DNA from: Planococcus citreus | Lineage (GTDB): Bacteria; Bacillota; Bacilli; Bacillales_A; Planococcaceae | Direction: 5' to 3' | DNA: 64,000 bases | NCBI RefSeq assembly: GCF_003664125.1 | Contig: NZ_RCCP01000001.1 | Span: 1,426,001-1,490,000 of the forward strand | Part shown: positions 42,507-50,591 of the stretch, piece after piece | How the letters are laid out: each line of letters starts with the position of its first letter | Numbering within the stretch: the stretch's first letter is position 1 | Translations under genes and position numbers: made by a program | The notes under the pieces: model-generated | Databases searched by the model: none | What the model saw: only the letters and a program-made list of their open reading frames with translations | Told to the model about the DNA's origin: nothing

Positions 42507-43881
42507 TATACCGCGCCCCTTTTGAGTTGATTTTTTCGCCGAACTCAAAGACTAAAGCTGCTGCCATTTTTATTCCGTCAATATAATCTTCAATATTGAT
42601 GTTTTCGTTTGGTGCGTGCGTATTCGATTCAAAGTTGCCGACACCGAAAGAAGCAGAAGGAATGCCTAAAGCCTGGCACAAATCGTACATCGGACCAGTC
42701 CCCGGAGTGTTTGGGACGATATTCGGCTTTGTGGAGGAATGCTTTTCCACTACATTGAGCATGGCTTCGACAATTGCTGCATCCGGGCTCGTACGTGCTG
42801 CCCTTTCTGCACTTGTCACTTGTATGCCGATATCGGTAAATCCTTGGTCGTCCAAATGCTGGCGCAATTGCTTGAGAATCTTGTCTGGATCTTGACCAGG
42901 CACCAGCCGGAAGTCGACTTTGGCTTTCGCTTGTGACGGCAACACGGTTTTGGTTCCTTCCCCTGCATAGCCGGAATGGATGCCGCATATATTGCAGGTC
43001 GGTTCAAATATATGCTTTTCTTTCAACTCTGATCCTTCCAGGTCCAACAGAAAATTGTCGAGCGCCAATTTATTCAAAGTTTCTTCTTCATCAAAGCGGT
43101 AATGCTTCAGCATTTCTTGATCGAGCTCCGAGATAGGTGTGATGTCATCATAAAACCCTGGAATGAGCACTTTTTCATCCTGGCCTTTCAAGCTGTTCAA
43201 AGCCCAAATCAGTTTCCACGCCGGACTTTCGATGATAGCCGCTTGCGCCGAGTGTAAATCGCTGCTCGCGCCCTGTGCGCTCAGCTCCACATACAACATG
43301 CCTTTGACGCCCAGTGACACTTGCAGCGCTCCGTCGGCATCGCGGTAGCCGAATTCCCAGACATTGCCATCGGCGCGAATTTTATCAGCATATTTTCTGG
43401 CAAATGCCGGCAAATGTAAACTGCCGATTTCCTCTTCTCCTTCAAAGATAAACTTGATGGCGACCGGCAATTCTTCGCCAGCTTGTTTGATCGCATGCAA
43501 TGCCGCTACACGGGCGATGAGATTGCCTTTATTATCCGCTACTCCTCTTGCGAAAATTTTGCCTTCGCGAATATCCGGTTGAAAAGCAGGTGTCTTCCAA
43601 AGTTCCACCGGGTCTTCCGGCTGAACATCGTAATGGTTGTAAAAGCTCAATATTTTATCACTTTTCCCGGGCAGTTCAGCAAACACTACCGGAAAGCCGT
43701 CCGTCTCCAATTTTTCAGGAGTTGTTTCTAGCGCTCGCTCAAATAAAGAGTCCAAATAATCTACCGCTTCTGTCATGCCTCGTTTTTGTGCAGCCACACT
43801 TGGGATTTCACAAAAATCTGTGAGCCATTTTATATACATATGCCGATTCTCTTCAATTATCTGCTCAATTTTATTTACCAA
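42490..43881 (-). CDS. M20 dipeptidase (CNDP-like)
   Basis: It encodes 463 aa from TTG 43881 after GAGGAGG. Metal ligands: FYNHYDVQP (His-x-Asp), GVADNKGN (Asp), EGEEEIGS (Glu pair). The middle lid domain carries SDLHSAQAAI, as in CNDP-type dipeptidases. It is the first gene of the eight-gene peptide operon. It likely hydrolyses imported dipeptides in the cytoplasm. Confidence 0.9.
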   Translation of the reverse strand: MVNKIEQIIEENRHMYIKWLTDFCEIPSVAAQKRGMTEAVDYLDSLFERALETTPEKLETDGFPVVFAELPGKSDKILSFYNHYDVQPEDPVELWKTPAFQPDIREGKIFARGVADNKGNLIARVAALHAIKQAGEELPVAIKFIFEGEEEIGSLHLPAFARKYADKIRADGNVWEFGYRDADGALQVSLGVKGMLYVELSAQGASSDLHSAQAAIIESPAWKLIWALNSLKGQDEKVLIPGFYDDITPISELDQEMLKHYRFDEEETLNKLALDNFLLDLEGSELKEKHIFEPTCNICGIHSGYAGEGTKTVLPSQAKAKVDFRLVPGQDPDKILKQLRQHLDDQGFTDIGIQVTSAERAARTSPDAAIVEAMLNVVEKHSSTKPNIVPNTPGTGPMYDLCQALGIPSASFGVGNFESNTHAPNENINIEDYIDGIKMAAALVFEFGEKINSKGARYSDSIN

Positions 43882-43987
43882 ATTATCCTCCTCATCTGCA
43901 TTTTAGGAAAAATGCCGTAATCTTTTTTATAACTTTACAGTGAGTAAAAAGTCGAGTCAATAGAATATTAAATATTTTCTGAATTTA

Positions 43988-44016
43988 TTGATTTATATGT
44001 TTTTCTTATTTAGTAT
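43988..44016 (+). promoter_or_regulatory. Candidate promoter of the divergent M20 gene
   Basis: TTGATT (43988-43993) and TAGTAT (44011-44016) are 17 bases apart, 33 bases before the start codon, in a very AT-rich divergent region. Confidence 0.4.
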
Positions 44017-44049
44017 GGTATTTAATTAAATTTGTGAGGAGATGTTGAC

Positions 44050-45237
44050 TTGAACGAGAATTTAAAATATTTGAGGGAAAACGAAGATTTAATCAAAACG
44101 GATTTAGTAGCATTAGTGGAGGCCCAGTCCCCTAGCCATAATAAAGAGCTGGTTGATCGCTGCGGGGATAAATTAAAGGAAATATTCCTAAAAAGATTAG
44201 GGGGCGGATGGAACTTAGAAACTATCAAAAACGAAACTGCTGGAGATCATCTGCTATTTTCCCAAGCCTCGCCTCAAGACGGGCCAAGGGTTCTGTTTCT
44301 CAGCCATTTTGATACGGTCTGGGAAGTAGATGCCATCCCATTAACGGAAAAAGAAAATAATATTCATGGACCAGGGATTTTCGATATGAAAGCAGGGCTT
44401 TTGTCTTCTATCTGGGCCACTCATTCATTAAAATCCAACTTAGAGACACTGCCTTTTTCACCGGTTTTTTTATTTACATCCGATGAAGAAGTCGGTAGCA
44501 AAACCTCGAGGAAGCTTATCGAACAAGTAGCCAAAACCTGCGATGTCGTATTAGTGATGGAGCCGCCCGTGACCGGATCAGGCGCATTGAAGACCGAAAG
44601 AAAAGGCGTCGGTAGATATACGTTAAAAGTAAAAGGGATCAGTGCCCATGCCGGAAACCACCATGAAGATGGGGTCAGTGCCATTCATGAAATAGCGCAA
44701 CATATTATAAAACTGGAAAAGCTGACAAATTATGAAAAAGGAACCACTGTGAATGTTGGGACTATAAAAGGAGGTACAAGCAGCAACGTCGTGTCTGATT
44801 ATGCTGAAGCTGATATCGACTTCCGTGTCACTTCCTATGAAGAAGCTGATAAAATCATCAAATCGCTCGAAAATTTAACTGCTTATCACCCTAGTGCAAA
44901 AATTTCCATTGAAGGCGAATTAAACCGGCCACCGTTAGAGAAAAACAACAATAACAGCCCCCTTTACGCTAAAGCCGTTAAAGCAGGCAAACGAGTTGGA
45001 ATTGAAGTTTCCGAAGCAAAAGCTGGCGGCGGAAGTGACGGGAATTTCACATCGGCGCTTGGTATCCCTACACTTGATGGACTTGGCATACCTGGAGACG
45101 GCCCTCACGCAATCCATGAACACATCCAATTCGACCGTTTTACAGAACGTTGCGCACTTTTAGCGGAACTCTGCATCGAAATCGGGGGGAACAGCACCGA
45201 AGCGGTTCAAACAACTGATAAGAGCAGTATTTCTTGA
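44050..45237 (+). CDS. M20 carboxypeptidase, glutamate carboxypeptidase/CPG2-like
   Basis: It encodes 395 aa from TTG 44050 after GAGGAG. Metal ligands: FLSHFDTVWE, GPGIFDMKAG, TSDEEVGS, VMEPPV. This is the CPG2 subfamily that removes C-terminal glutamate from folate-like or peptide substrates. No signal peptide is present, so it is intracellular. It is transcribed away from the peptide operon and thus completes a set of three M20 enzymes of different subfamilies around one importer. Confidence 0.9.
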   Translation: MNENLKYLRENEDLIKTDLVALVEAQSPSHNKELVDRCGDKLKEIFLKRLGGGWNLETIKNETAGDHLLFSQASPQDGPRVLFLSHFDTVWEVDAIPLTEKENNIHGPGIFDMKAGLLSSIWATHSLKSNLETLPFSPVFLFTSDEEVGSKTSRKLIEQVAKTCDVVLVMEPPVTGSGALKTERKGVGRYTLKVKGISAHAGNHHEDGVSAIHEIAQHIIKLEKLTNYEKGTTVNVGTIKGGTSSNVVSDYAEADIDFRVTSYEEADKIIKSLENLTAYHPSAKISIEGELNRPPLEKNNNNSPLYAKAVKAGKRVGIEVSEAKAGGGSDGNFTSALGIPTLDGLGIPGDGPHAIHEHIQFDRFTERCALLAELCIEIGGNSTEAVQTTDKSSIS

Positions 45238-45272
45238 GACTTACACTCCGGAAGATAAATCAATTGAATAAG

Positions 45273-45321
45273 AAAAAAACGAAATGTCCACTTTTTCAAA
45301 GCGAGGACATTTCGTTTTTTT
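45273..45321. terminator. Bidirectional intrinsic terminator
   Basis: AAAAAAACGAAATGTCC pairs with GGACATTTCGTTTTTTT between convergent genes. Confidence 0.87.
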
Positions 45322-45350
45322 ACGATAAAAATATTATTTTATACGGGAAT

Positions 45351-45704
45351 TCATTCACTAACGAATAAAAAAAACTGCTTGTCTTCCCGTCCTGTTTCAC
45401 CGGCGAAACGATCTGTGTAGTCGAGCCATTTCGCGCGTTCTCGACGGGCTTCGATCTTATCGCCGAGCTCCGCTTCGATTTGTTGCATCATGGCGGAGAC
45501 TTCCTTGAGCGAGCGGTTGTAGCGGTAAGCTGCCTGCTCGAATGGCGAATGAAGCACCAGCAAACGGCGAAACTCCTCTACTGTATCCGCTTGTTCAGCC
45601 AGCGCATCTTCCAGTTCTATGATAAAGCGGTACAGTTGCCGCTGCTCCTCACCCAGTTTTGCTACTTCGCTTTTCAGCAAATAGGCAATCATGCCGTCGT
45701 TCAT
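45351..45704 (-). CDS. Unknown helical protein in the Zur-box operon
   Basis: It encodes 117 aa from ATG 45704, with GAGGAG ahead. Nearly all helix, with coiled-coil-like stretches (LKSEVAKLGEEQRQLYRFII, SAMMQQIEAELGDKIEARRE); it has no Cys, no membrane helix and no signal peptide. I do not recognise the family; YlbF/YmcA-like helical proteins are a distant thought. It lies 24 bases after rpsN in the same direction with no terminator between, so it should share the Zur-controlled transcript of rpmG and rpsN. It may be expressed mainly in zinc starvation. Confidence 0.65.
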   Translation of the reverse strand: MNDGMIAYLLKSEVAKLGEEQRQLYRFIIELEDALAEQADTVEEFRRLLVLHSPFEQAAYRYNRSLKEVSAMMQQIEAELGDKIEARRERAKWLDYTDRFAGETGREDKQFFLFVSE

Positions 45705-45728
45705 TGCCCCCACTCCTCTTTCACTGTC

Positions 45729-45998
45729 TTACCAACTTGATTTTTTGACGCCGGGGATCTGCCCTTTATGTGCAAGGTCGCGGAATGCGATGCGGGACAT
45801 GCCGAATTTGCGCATGAAGCCGCGCGGGCGTCCGGTCACTTCGCAACGGTTCTTCAAACGGGTCGGCGACGAATCTTTCGGCAGTTTCGCCAATGCTTCG
45901 TGATCGCCTTGCGCTTTCAGTTCTTTGCGGAGTTCCGCATAGCGCGCCACCATGTCACGTTGTTTTTTATCGCGTGCTACTTTTGATTTCTTGGCCAT
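45729..45998 (-). CDS. rpsN: Ribosomal protein S14, zinc-independent type
   Basis: It encodes 89 aa. The start [20 protein letters not shown] and the core [20 protein letters not shown] are those of the long S14 form. The zinc-binding CxxC pairs of the short housekeeping form are absent. In B. subtilis such a paralogue (YhzA/RpsNB) replaces the zinc form when zinc is short. It is the second gene after rpmG, downstream of a Zur box. Confidence 0.95.
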   Translation of the reverse strand: MAKKSKVARDKKQRDMVARYAELRKELKAQGDHEALAKLPKDSSPTRLKNRCEVTGRPRGFMRKFGMSRIAFRDLAHKGQIPGVKKSSW

Positions 45999-46037
45999 CG
46001 ATAGGCTCCTCTCTATTATGCAATAATTTTTGCTAGA

Positions 46038-46187
46038 TTACTTGGTTTCGCGGTGCAAAGTCACTTTTTTCAAGCGCGGGCAATATTTTTTCAATTCGAT
46101 GCGCTCCGGGTTGTTGCGCTTGTTTTTGGTCGTCGAGTAATTGCGGTCGCCCGTTTCTGTGCAGGCCAATGTAATGTTCACTCTCAT
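46038..46187 (-). CDS. rpmG: Ribosomal protein L33, cysteine-poor (zinc-free) type
   Basis: It encodes 49 aa from ATG 46187 after AGGAGTGGAG. The sequence starts [17 protein letters not shown] and ends [12 protein letters not shown]. The two CxxC zinc knuckles are reduced to one Cys each (ACTET and YCPRL), so this copy should not need zinc. It is the first gene of the operon and lies directly under the Zur box. It is shorter than most gene callers' limit but is unmistakable. Confidence 0.95.
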   Translation of the reverse strand: MRVNITLACTETGDRNYSTTKNKRNNPERIELKKYCPRLKKVTLHRETK

Positions 46188-46204
46188 TTGTTTCTCCACT
46201 CCTA

Positions 46205-46227
46205 TAAATCGTAATTATTACTATTTA
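46205..46227. promoter_or_regulatory. Zur box ahead of rpmG-rpsN
   Basis: The 23-base inverted repeat has arms TAAATCGTAAT and ATTACTATTTA around one central base, with a single mismatch. It agrees with the B. subtilis Zur consensus AAATCGTAATNATTACGATTT. It ends 18 bases before the rpmG start, so zinc-loaded Zur should shut the operon off. Confidence 0.9.
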
Positions 46228-46273
46228 CACTATATACTCTTCCCCCGGAAAGCACAAGAATTTTTCCTGCAGC

Positions 46274-46297
46274 GAAAAAGGCAGCGCCGAAGCTGCC
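46274..46297 (-). terminator. Terminator of the Y-family polymerase gene
   Basis: GGCAGC (46280-46285) pairs with GCTGCC (46292-46297), followed by TTTTT on the minus strand. Confidence 0.75.
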
Positions 46298-46303
46298 ATT
46301 TCC

Positions 46304-47560
46304 TTATTTTTTATGCCCGCCGATCAGCTTCGTGCGGTCAATCGCCGTGCCGGCGTCTGTACCGGAAACGCCCCGGTAAATCGCGGTCGGCCCGTGCTTG
46401 CGCTTGATCGCATCCATCGCCGCGCCAAGGCGCCGCCTTTGCCATTTATCTGCTTCGAACAAGCTCAGCTGCATCGAGGTCTCGTCTTCCAGGTTGGTGA
46501 TGGACAGCGAGATTTGCCGGACGGGCTGCCCGGTGTAGAATTCCCGGAACAGTTCTTTGCACATGGCGTAGATTTTCAAGGTGTCGTTGGTTGCTTCGTC
46601 GATCGAACGCGATCGCGAAAAGCCGCCGCCGAATGAGGTTTTGCTGTAGCTCATGCCGAGATGAATCGTACGCCCGGCCATGCGCGCTTCGCGTGTGCGC
46701 ATCGCGACGTCTTCGCACATTTCGAGCACAATCGTCAGGATGTCTTCACGCGTTTCATAATCGCGGTAAAGAATTTGGCCTTTCCCGAAACTTTTCTGCC
46801 CTTCGATAAGCAACGACCCGAGCTCCGAATAATCGATGCCTCTCGCGTGCTGGTGCAGTTGGTGGCCCATGATGCCGAAGCGGTCCTCCAACCGTTTGAC
46901 ATCCGCCCTCGCCAAATCGCCGACTGTGAATATCCCCATATTGTTGAGGTTGCGCTCCATCCGGCTGCCGATGCCCCACATTTTGCTGAGCGGTGAAACC
47001 GGCCATAATTTTCTCGGCACGTCTTTCATCGTCCAATGCGCGAGCCCTTTTTTCTTGCCTTCGAGATCGAGTGCGAGCTTGGCCAGCAGCATATTCGGCC
47101 CGATGCCGACTGCGGACGGCAAGCCGAACTGGCGCATGATCGAATCCTGCATGTCGACCGCTGCTTTTTCAGGAGTTCCATACAAATGGATGATGCCTGT
47201 CAAATCGATGAAACTCTCATCGACGCTGTAGACATGGATGTCTTCTTTCGGGACATACTGGGCGAACAGGTCGGTAATGGCCATCGAGATCTCCAAATAA
47301 AACTGCATCCTTGGTTCAATGAGCAGGATATCCGGATGATCCGGAATTTCAAATAGCCGTGTGCCGGTTTTGACACCGAAGCGTTTTTTCATTTCCGGCG
47401 AGGCTGCGAGCACGACGCTGCCTTTTCGCTCCTGGTTCCCGACGATGGCGATGCACGCTTCCATCGGATCAAGGCCGCGCTCGACCGCTGAACAGCTGGC
47501 GTAAAAGCTGCGCATGTCGATACAGGCGATATAGCGGGGCTTTCCTGTTTGTTTTCTCAT
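46304..47560 (-). CDS. Y-family DNA polymerase, UvrX/YqjW-like
   Basis: It encodes 418 aa from ATG 47560 after GGGAG. It is an error-prone translesion polymerase. Motifs: YIACIDMRSFYASCSAVERG (catalytic Asp and the steric gate region), VYSVDESFIDLTG (catalytic Asp-Glu pair), then a helix-hairpin-helix PVSPLSKMWGIGSRMERNL and a little-finger domain. QLSLF near the C-terminus resembles a beta-clamp binding motif. A LexA box sits at its promoter, so it should be SOS-induced. Confidence 0.93.
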   Translation of the reverse strand: MRKQTGKPRYIACIDMRSFYASCSAVERGLDPMEACIAIVGNQERKGSVVLAASPEMKKRFGVKTGTRLFEIPDHPDILLIEPRMQFYLEISMAITDLFAQYVPKEDIHVYSVDESFIDLTGIIHLYGTPEKAAVDMQDSIMRQFGLPSAVGIGPNMLLAKLALDLEGKKKGLAHWTMKDVPRKLWPVSPLSKMWGIGSRMERNLNNMGIFTVGDLARADVKRLEDRFGIMGHQLHQHARGIDYSELGSLLIEGQKSFGKGQILYRDYETREDILTIVLEMCEDVAMRTREARMAGRTIHLGMSYSKTSFGGGFSRSRSIDEATNDTLKIYAMCKELFREFYTGQPVRQISLSITNLEDETSMQLSLFEADKWQRRRLGAAMDAIKRKHGPTAIYRGVSGTDAGTAIDRTKLIGGHKK

Positions 47561-47576
47561 GACGCCACTCCCATAT

Positions 47577-47590
47577 AGAACGTTTGTTCT
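47577..47590. promoter_or_regulatory. LexA (DinR) box of the polymerase gene
   Basis: AGAACGTTTGTTCT fits the Gram-positive SOS box (GAAC-N4-GTTC in perfect symmetry). It lies just downstream of the -10 and 16 bases before the start codon. Confidence 0.88.
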
Positions 47591-47591
47591 T

Positions 47592-47620
47592 ATTTTAATG
47601 GAAAAGGTAGAAAGCGGCAA
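47592..47620 (-). promoter_or_regulatory. Promoter of the Y-family polymerase gene
   Basis: On the minus strand TTGCCG (complement of 47615-47620) and TAAAAT (complement of 47592-47597) are 17 bases apart, and the LexA box follows immediately. Confidence 0.65.
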
Positions 47621-47732
47621 GAGACAAAAGAAAGGAACTTCAAGAAAGACGGAATGTTTTGAACTAATTTGGGATAATCAGTAAACTGATAGAGCAAAGA
47701 TGGAAAGAACAATTCAAGGGAGGAGTGGGATA

Positions 47733-48482
47733 ATGGCAAGATTGGAAGGGAAAGTGGCCGTCATTACCGGAGGCGCTGGCGCTATCGGTAAAGTGACGGC
47801 GAAACGCTTTTTGGAGGAAGGGGCAAAAATCGTACTCGTCGACATTTCTGAACAAGCGCTCCAAGATACGAAGCAAGAACTCGGGGGCGGCGTGGAAATT
47901 GTCCAAGCCGATGTCTCCAAAGAAACGGACGTCAAAAACTATGTCGACAAAGCGGTCGAAGCATTCGGCAAGATCGACGTGTTCTTCAACAATGCAGGGA
48001 TCGAAGGAAAAGTTGCTCCGCTCACCGCGCAGACAGTGGAAGATTTCGATCAAGTCATCGCCATCAATGTGCGTGGCGTCTTTCTCGGCATGAAACATGT
48101 GCTGTCAGTCATGTACAAGCAAGGCACCGGGAGCGTCATTAATATGTCATCGGTATCGGGCCTTAGCGGTTCACCGAACGTCAGCCCATATATCACATCA
48201 AAGCACGCGGTCGTCGGTTTGACGAAAGCCGCCGCTTACGAAAGTGCACGCCATCAAGTCCGCGTCAATTCGATCCACCCATCGCCAGTCAATTCACGCA
48301 TGATGCGCTCGCTTGAGGAAGGACTCGGTACAACCGAAAAAACTTTGTCGAAAACGATTCCGCTCGGCCGCTACGCCGAATCCGAAGACATCTCCAATCT
48401 GGTGCTGTTCCTCGCTTCCGATGAAAGCACGTTCATCTCAGGCGCCCAGTACCGCGTGGATGGCGGCATGGCCGCATTATAG
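47733..48482 (+). CDS. Short-chain dehydrogenase/reductase (SDR)
   Basis: It encodes 249 aa from ATG 47733 after GGGAGGAG. TGGAGAIGK binds the cofactor, with Asp in VLVDIS pointing to NAD. NNAG, the catalytic Ser in MSSVSG and YITSK complete the site. The substrate is unknown. It is convergent with the FAH-family gene and shares its terminator. Confidence 0.88.
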   Translation: MARLEGKVAVITGGAGAIGKVTAKRFLEEGAKIVLVDISEQALQDTKQELGGGVEIVQADVSKETDVKNYVDKAVEAFGKIDVFFNNAGIEGKVAPLTAQTVEDFDQVIAINVRGVFLGMKHVLSVMYKQGTGSVINMSSVSGLSGSPNVSPYITSKHAVVGLTKAAAYESARHQVRVNSIHPSPVNSRMMRSLEEGLGTTEKTLSKTIPLGRYAESEDISNLVLFLASDESTFISGAQYRVDGGMAAL

Positions 48483-48523
48483 AAAAAGGCGGCCACCCAC
48501 CATTCGGGGGTGTCCGTCTTTTT
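48483..48523. terminator. Bidirectional intrinsic terminator
   Basis: AAAAAGGCGGCCACCC pairs with GGGGTGTCCGTCTTTTTT with small mismatches. Confidence 0.78.
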
Positions 48524-49413
48524 TATTCGCGGCCTGGCAACTTCAAATCTTCAACCGCGTTGTACAAAGTCTTAAATCCATCGATGCGGCATTCGACCAC
48601 ATCGCCGTCGCGGATGACGACTGCCCCCGGCGTTCCAGTTGAGATGATGTCTCCAGGCAATAGCGTCATCACTTCCGAATGAAACGCAATGAGATCCCGC
48701 GGCCGGAACGTCATATTTGAGACGCTGTTTTTCCGGTGGACTTCGCCGTTCTTGACGGTCGCCACCGTCAGTTCAAGCACAGCCTCCACTTCGTCAGGCG
48801 TCACGAGTTCCGGCCCGAAGCTAAAGAAAGTGTCAAAGCTCTTCGCGCGCGTCAAATAGCGCGGATTTTTCTCGAGAATGTCTTCAGCGGTCATATCGAT
48901 AACCGTCGTGAAACCCGCCACCACATCGAATGCATCTTCTCTTGAGACGTTCTTACATTCGGTTCCGATAATGATGCCGAGCTCCGCTTCCGCCGTCACC
49001 CGGTTAGACTGCTTCGGCAGCTCGATTGCATCGCCCAGTCCGATAATCGTCGTATCGGGTTTCATGAAACTCGCCGGTTCGGTGTCTGGTGATACTTCCT
49101 TCAAATCGGCCGCATGCTCGGCGTAATTCAGCCCGATGCCCCAGATTTTTCGCGGATGGCGGTATAAAGGCGCGTAATCCGCTTCGGAAAACGACATGAG
49201 CGATTCTTCGAGCGCCCCTTCAGGCATGCGTTCGAATTCCTCTCTCAACCATCTCTTCAAGAGCTCGAGTTCTCCTGTTTCGATCAGCGCAAACAAATCG
49301 GTCGGCCAGTTTTCTGCCGTATGTTCGTTGAATTTGCGCAATGGCAAAAAGCCGTCCTTCATGACCAGCGCTGCTTCTTCTGTGCCGTTCCACTGGATTG
49401 TCGCGAGGCGCAT
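48523..49413 (-). CDS. Fumarylacetoacetate hydrolase (FAH) family enzyme
   Basis: It encodes 296 aa. After an N-terminal cap the FAH core has IWGIGLNYAEHAADL, the metal ligands in ELGIIIG (Glu pair after TAEAELG) and DMTAEDI, and TGTPGAVV near the end. Family members hydrolyse or decarboxylate beta-diketo acids or act as 2-keto-pentenoate hydratases and acylpyruvases. The exact substrate is open. The ribosome binding site GGGGGAGG is strong. It is a single gene. Confidence 0.86.
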   Translation of the reverse strand: MRLATIQWNGTEEAALVMKDGFLPLRKFNEHTAENWPTDLFALIETGELELLKRWLREEFERMPEGALEESLMSFSEADYAPLYRHPRKIWGIGLNYAEHAADLKEVSPDTEPASFMKPDTTIIGLGDAIELPKQSNRVTAEAELGIIIGTECKNVSREDAFDVVAGFTTVIDMTAEDILEKNPRYLTRAKSFDTFFSFGPELVTPDEVEAVLELTVATVKNGEVHRKNSVSNMTFRPRDLIAFHSEVMTLLPGDIISTGTPGAVVIRDGDVVECRIDGFKTLYNAVEDLKLPGRE

Positions 49414-49477
49414 GACACCTCCCCCTTTCCTTTCCCTTTATTTCGGTTTCTTCCGGCCGAAACCCTGCCGAAAGACA

Positions 49478-49512
49478 GAAAAACAGGCCTTCCTTTTAGA
49501 GGAAAGCCTGTT
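49478..49512 (-). terminator. Terminator after the L7/L12-like gene
   Basis: On the minus strand AACAGGCTTTCC pairs with GGAAGGCCTGTT, followed by TTTCTG. Confidence 0.75.
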
Positions 49513-49516
49513 GGTT

Positions 49517-49816
49517 TCAATCGTTTTCTTTTAATCCATCGATATACTGCTTCGCTTCTATGAGCGAATAGCCGAATGCGACACGCGCCGCTTTCACGGC
49601 CCGGACTTCCTGACCTTCAGCGATCAAGCGCCGCAGCTCGTCATTGATCGCAGGTTCTTCCAACGTCACTTCCGCTTCCAATTGCTCTATGCGTTTTGAC
49701 ATATGCTTCATGCGCACCTCCAATGCCTGGATTTGCTGGCTCAGCAATACATACACCGCACCAACAGCACCTAATGACAAGCCGATTAGCCATACCCAAT
49801 CCATGCCATTCTCCAT
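49517..49816 (-). CDS. Membrane-anchored L7/L12 C-terminal-domain-like protein
   Basis: It encodes 99 aa. Residues about 5-25 are a membrane helix (DWVWLIGLSLGAVGAVYVLL), residues 28-50 a coiled coil, and residues about 58-95 resemble the helical core of the ribosomal L7/L12 C-terminal domain (AVKAARVAFGYSLIEAKQYI). It is not a ribosomal stalk protein, since the N-terminal dimer domain is replaced by the membrane anchor. Its ATG follows the stop of the FusB-like gene with no gap, so the two are coupled. The function is unknown. Confidence 0.75.
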   Translation of the reverse strand: MENGMDWVWLIGLSLGAVGAVYVLLSQQIQALEVRMKHMSKRIEQLEAEVTLEEPAINDELRRLIAEGQEVRAVKAARVAFGYSLIEAKQYIDGLKEND

Positions 49817-50497
49817 TTAGCGTTCCAGCCGATCCAGAAATTTCTCGAGGCGGTCGACGGTCGTCAGTCGCGCATTGCACGCCGCTTCATCTGCACAGAT
49901 GTACTGGCCGTGCTTGACGTAGCTGTCGAGATTCGCGCCTTTGGTCTTGGCCATGAATAAGCCGACCGAACTGTGTTTATGGCAAATCATGCAGACGCCC
50001 TGCTTGCGGCTCGCGCCGAATTGGCCGCTCACGGTTTGCAGGCGGCCGTTTCGTTCGGCCACCAAAAAGCGATTGGTGTTTTCCTGCCAGGACAAATACG
50101 ATAAGGCGTGAAAATCCATTGCTGCGAGATTCGGCCCTTTCAGCCTTTTCGCTTTTGGAAACAAACGTTTCAAATTGTCGAGGTTGACGGTTGGAAAGGG
50201 AATCAAGTAAGGGCGCAGCCCCGACAGAAACTCTTCCGCAGCGTCAGTGTCTTTGACGGCCGTCAGCGGGCGCAATACATTCTTCTGCTCTTCCGTTAAC
50301 GCCGGGAACATGGCGAATACTTTCTCATGGCTTAAATGGCGCAGCACGCTCAATACTTCAGCATCGTTCGCTGTCGCATGTGCCGTCACAAGCGCCAAGG
50401 CCTGCTCTTTAATGAAATTATATTGATGGTTGCGGATAAACGCTTCGGGCTGGCCTGAAACATTCGTCCGATCCGTCGATTCTTTGATGATAGCCAT
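49817..50497 (-). CDS. FusB/FusC-family EF-G-binding protein
   Basis: It encodes 226 aa from ATG 50497 after AAGGAGG. The N-terminal helical bundle and the C-terminal treble-clef zinc finger (GVCMICHKHSSVGLFMAK ... YICADEAACNARL) are those of FusB. FusB binds EF-G domain IV and frees it from stalled, fusidic-acid-bound ribosomes. Chromosomal relatives are common in Bacillales, and I cannot tell whether this one gives resistance. It is coupled to an L7/L12-like gene. Confidence 0.87.
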   Translation of the reverse strand: MAIIKESTDRTNVSGQPEAFIRNHQYNFIKEQALALVTAHATANDAEVLSVLRHLSHEKVFAMFPALTEEQKNVLRPLTAVKDTDAAEEFLSGLRPYLIPFPTVNLDNLKRLFPKAKRLKGPNLAAMDFHALSYLSWQENTNRFLVAERNGRLQTVSGQFGASRKQGVCMICHKHSSVGLFMAKTKGANLDSYVKHGQYICADEAACNARLTTVDRLEKFLDRLER

Positions 50498-50560
50498 CGC
50501 TAGCCTCCTTGAAAGGTATGACTTTCCTGTGATTTTACCATATTTTGTCCGTCATCGCAG

Positions 50561-50589
50561 AAAAGGCACCCTGAAGCCAGGATGCCTTT
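50561..50589 (-). terminator. Terminator of the ChrA/GGT operon
   Basis: AAAGGCA-CCTG pairs with CAGG-TGCCTTT on either side of a 4-base loop, with T residues following on the minus strand. Confidence 0.75.
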
Positions 50590-50591
50590 CG

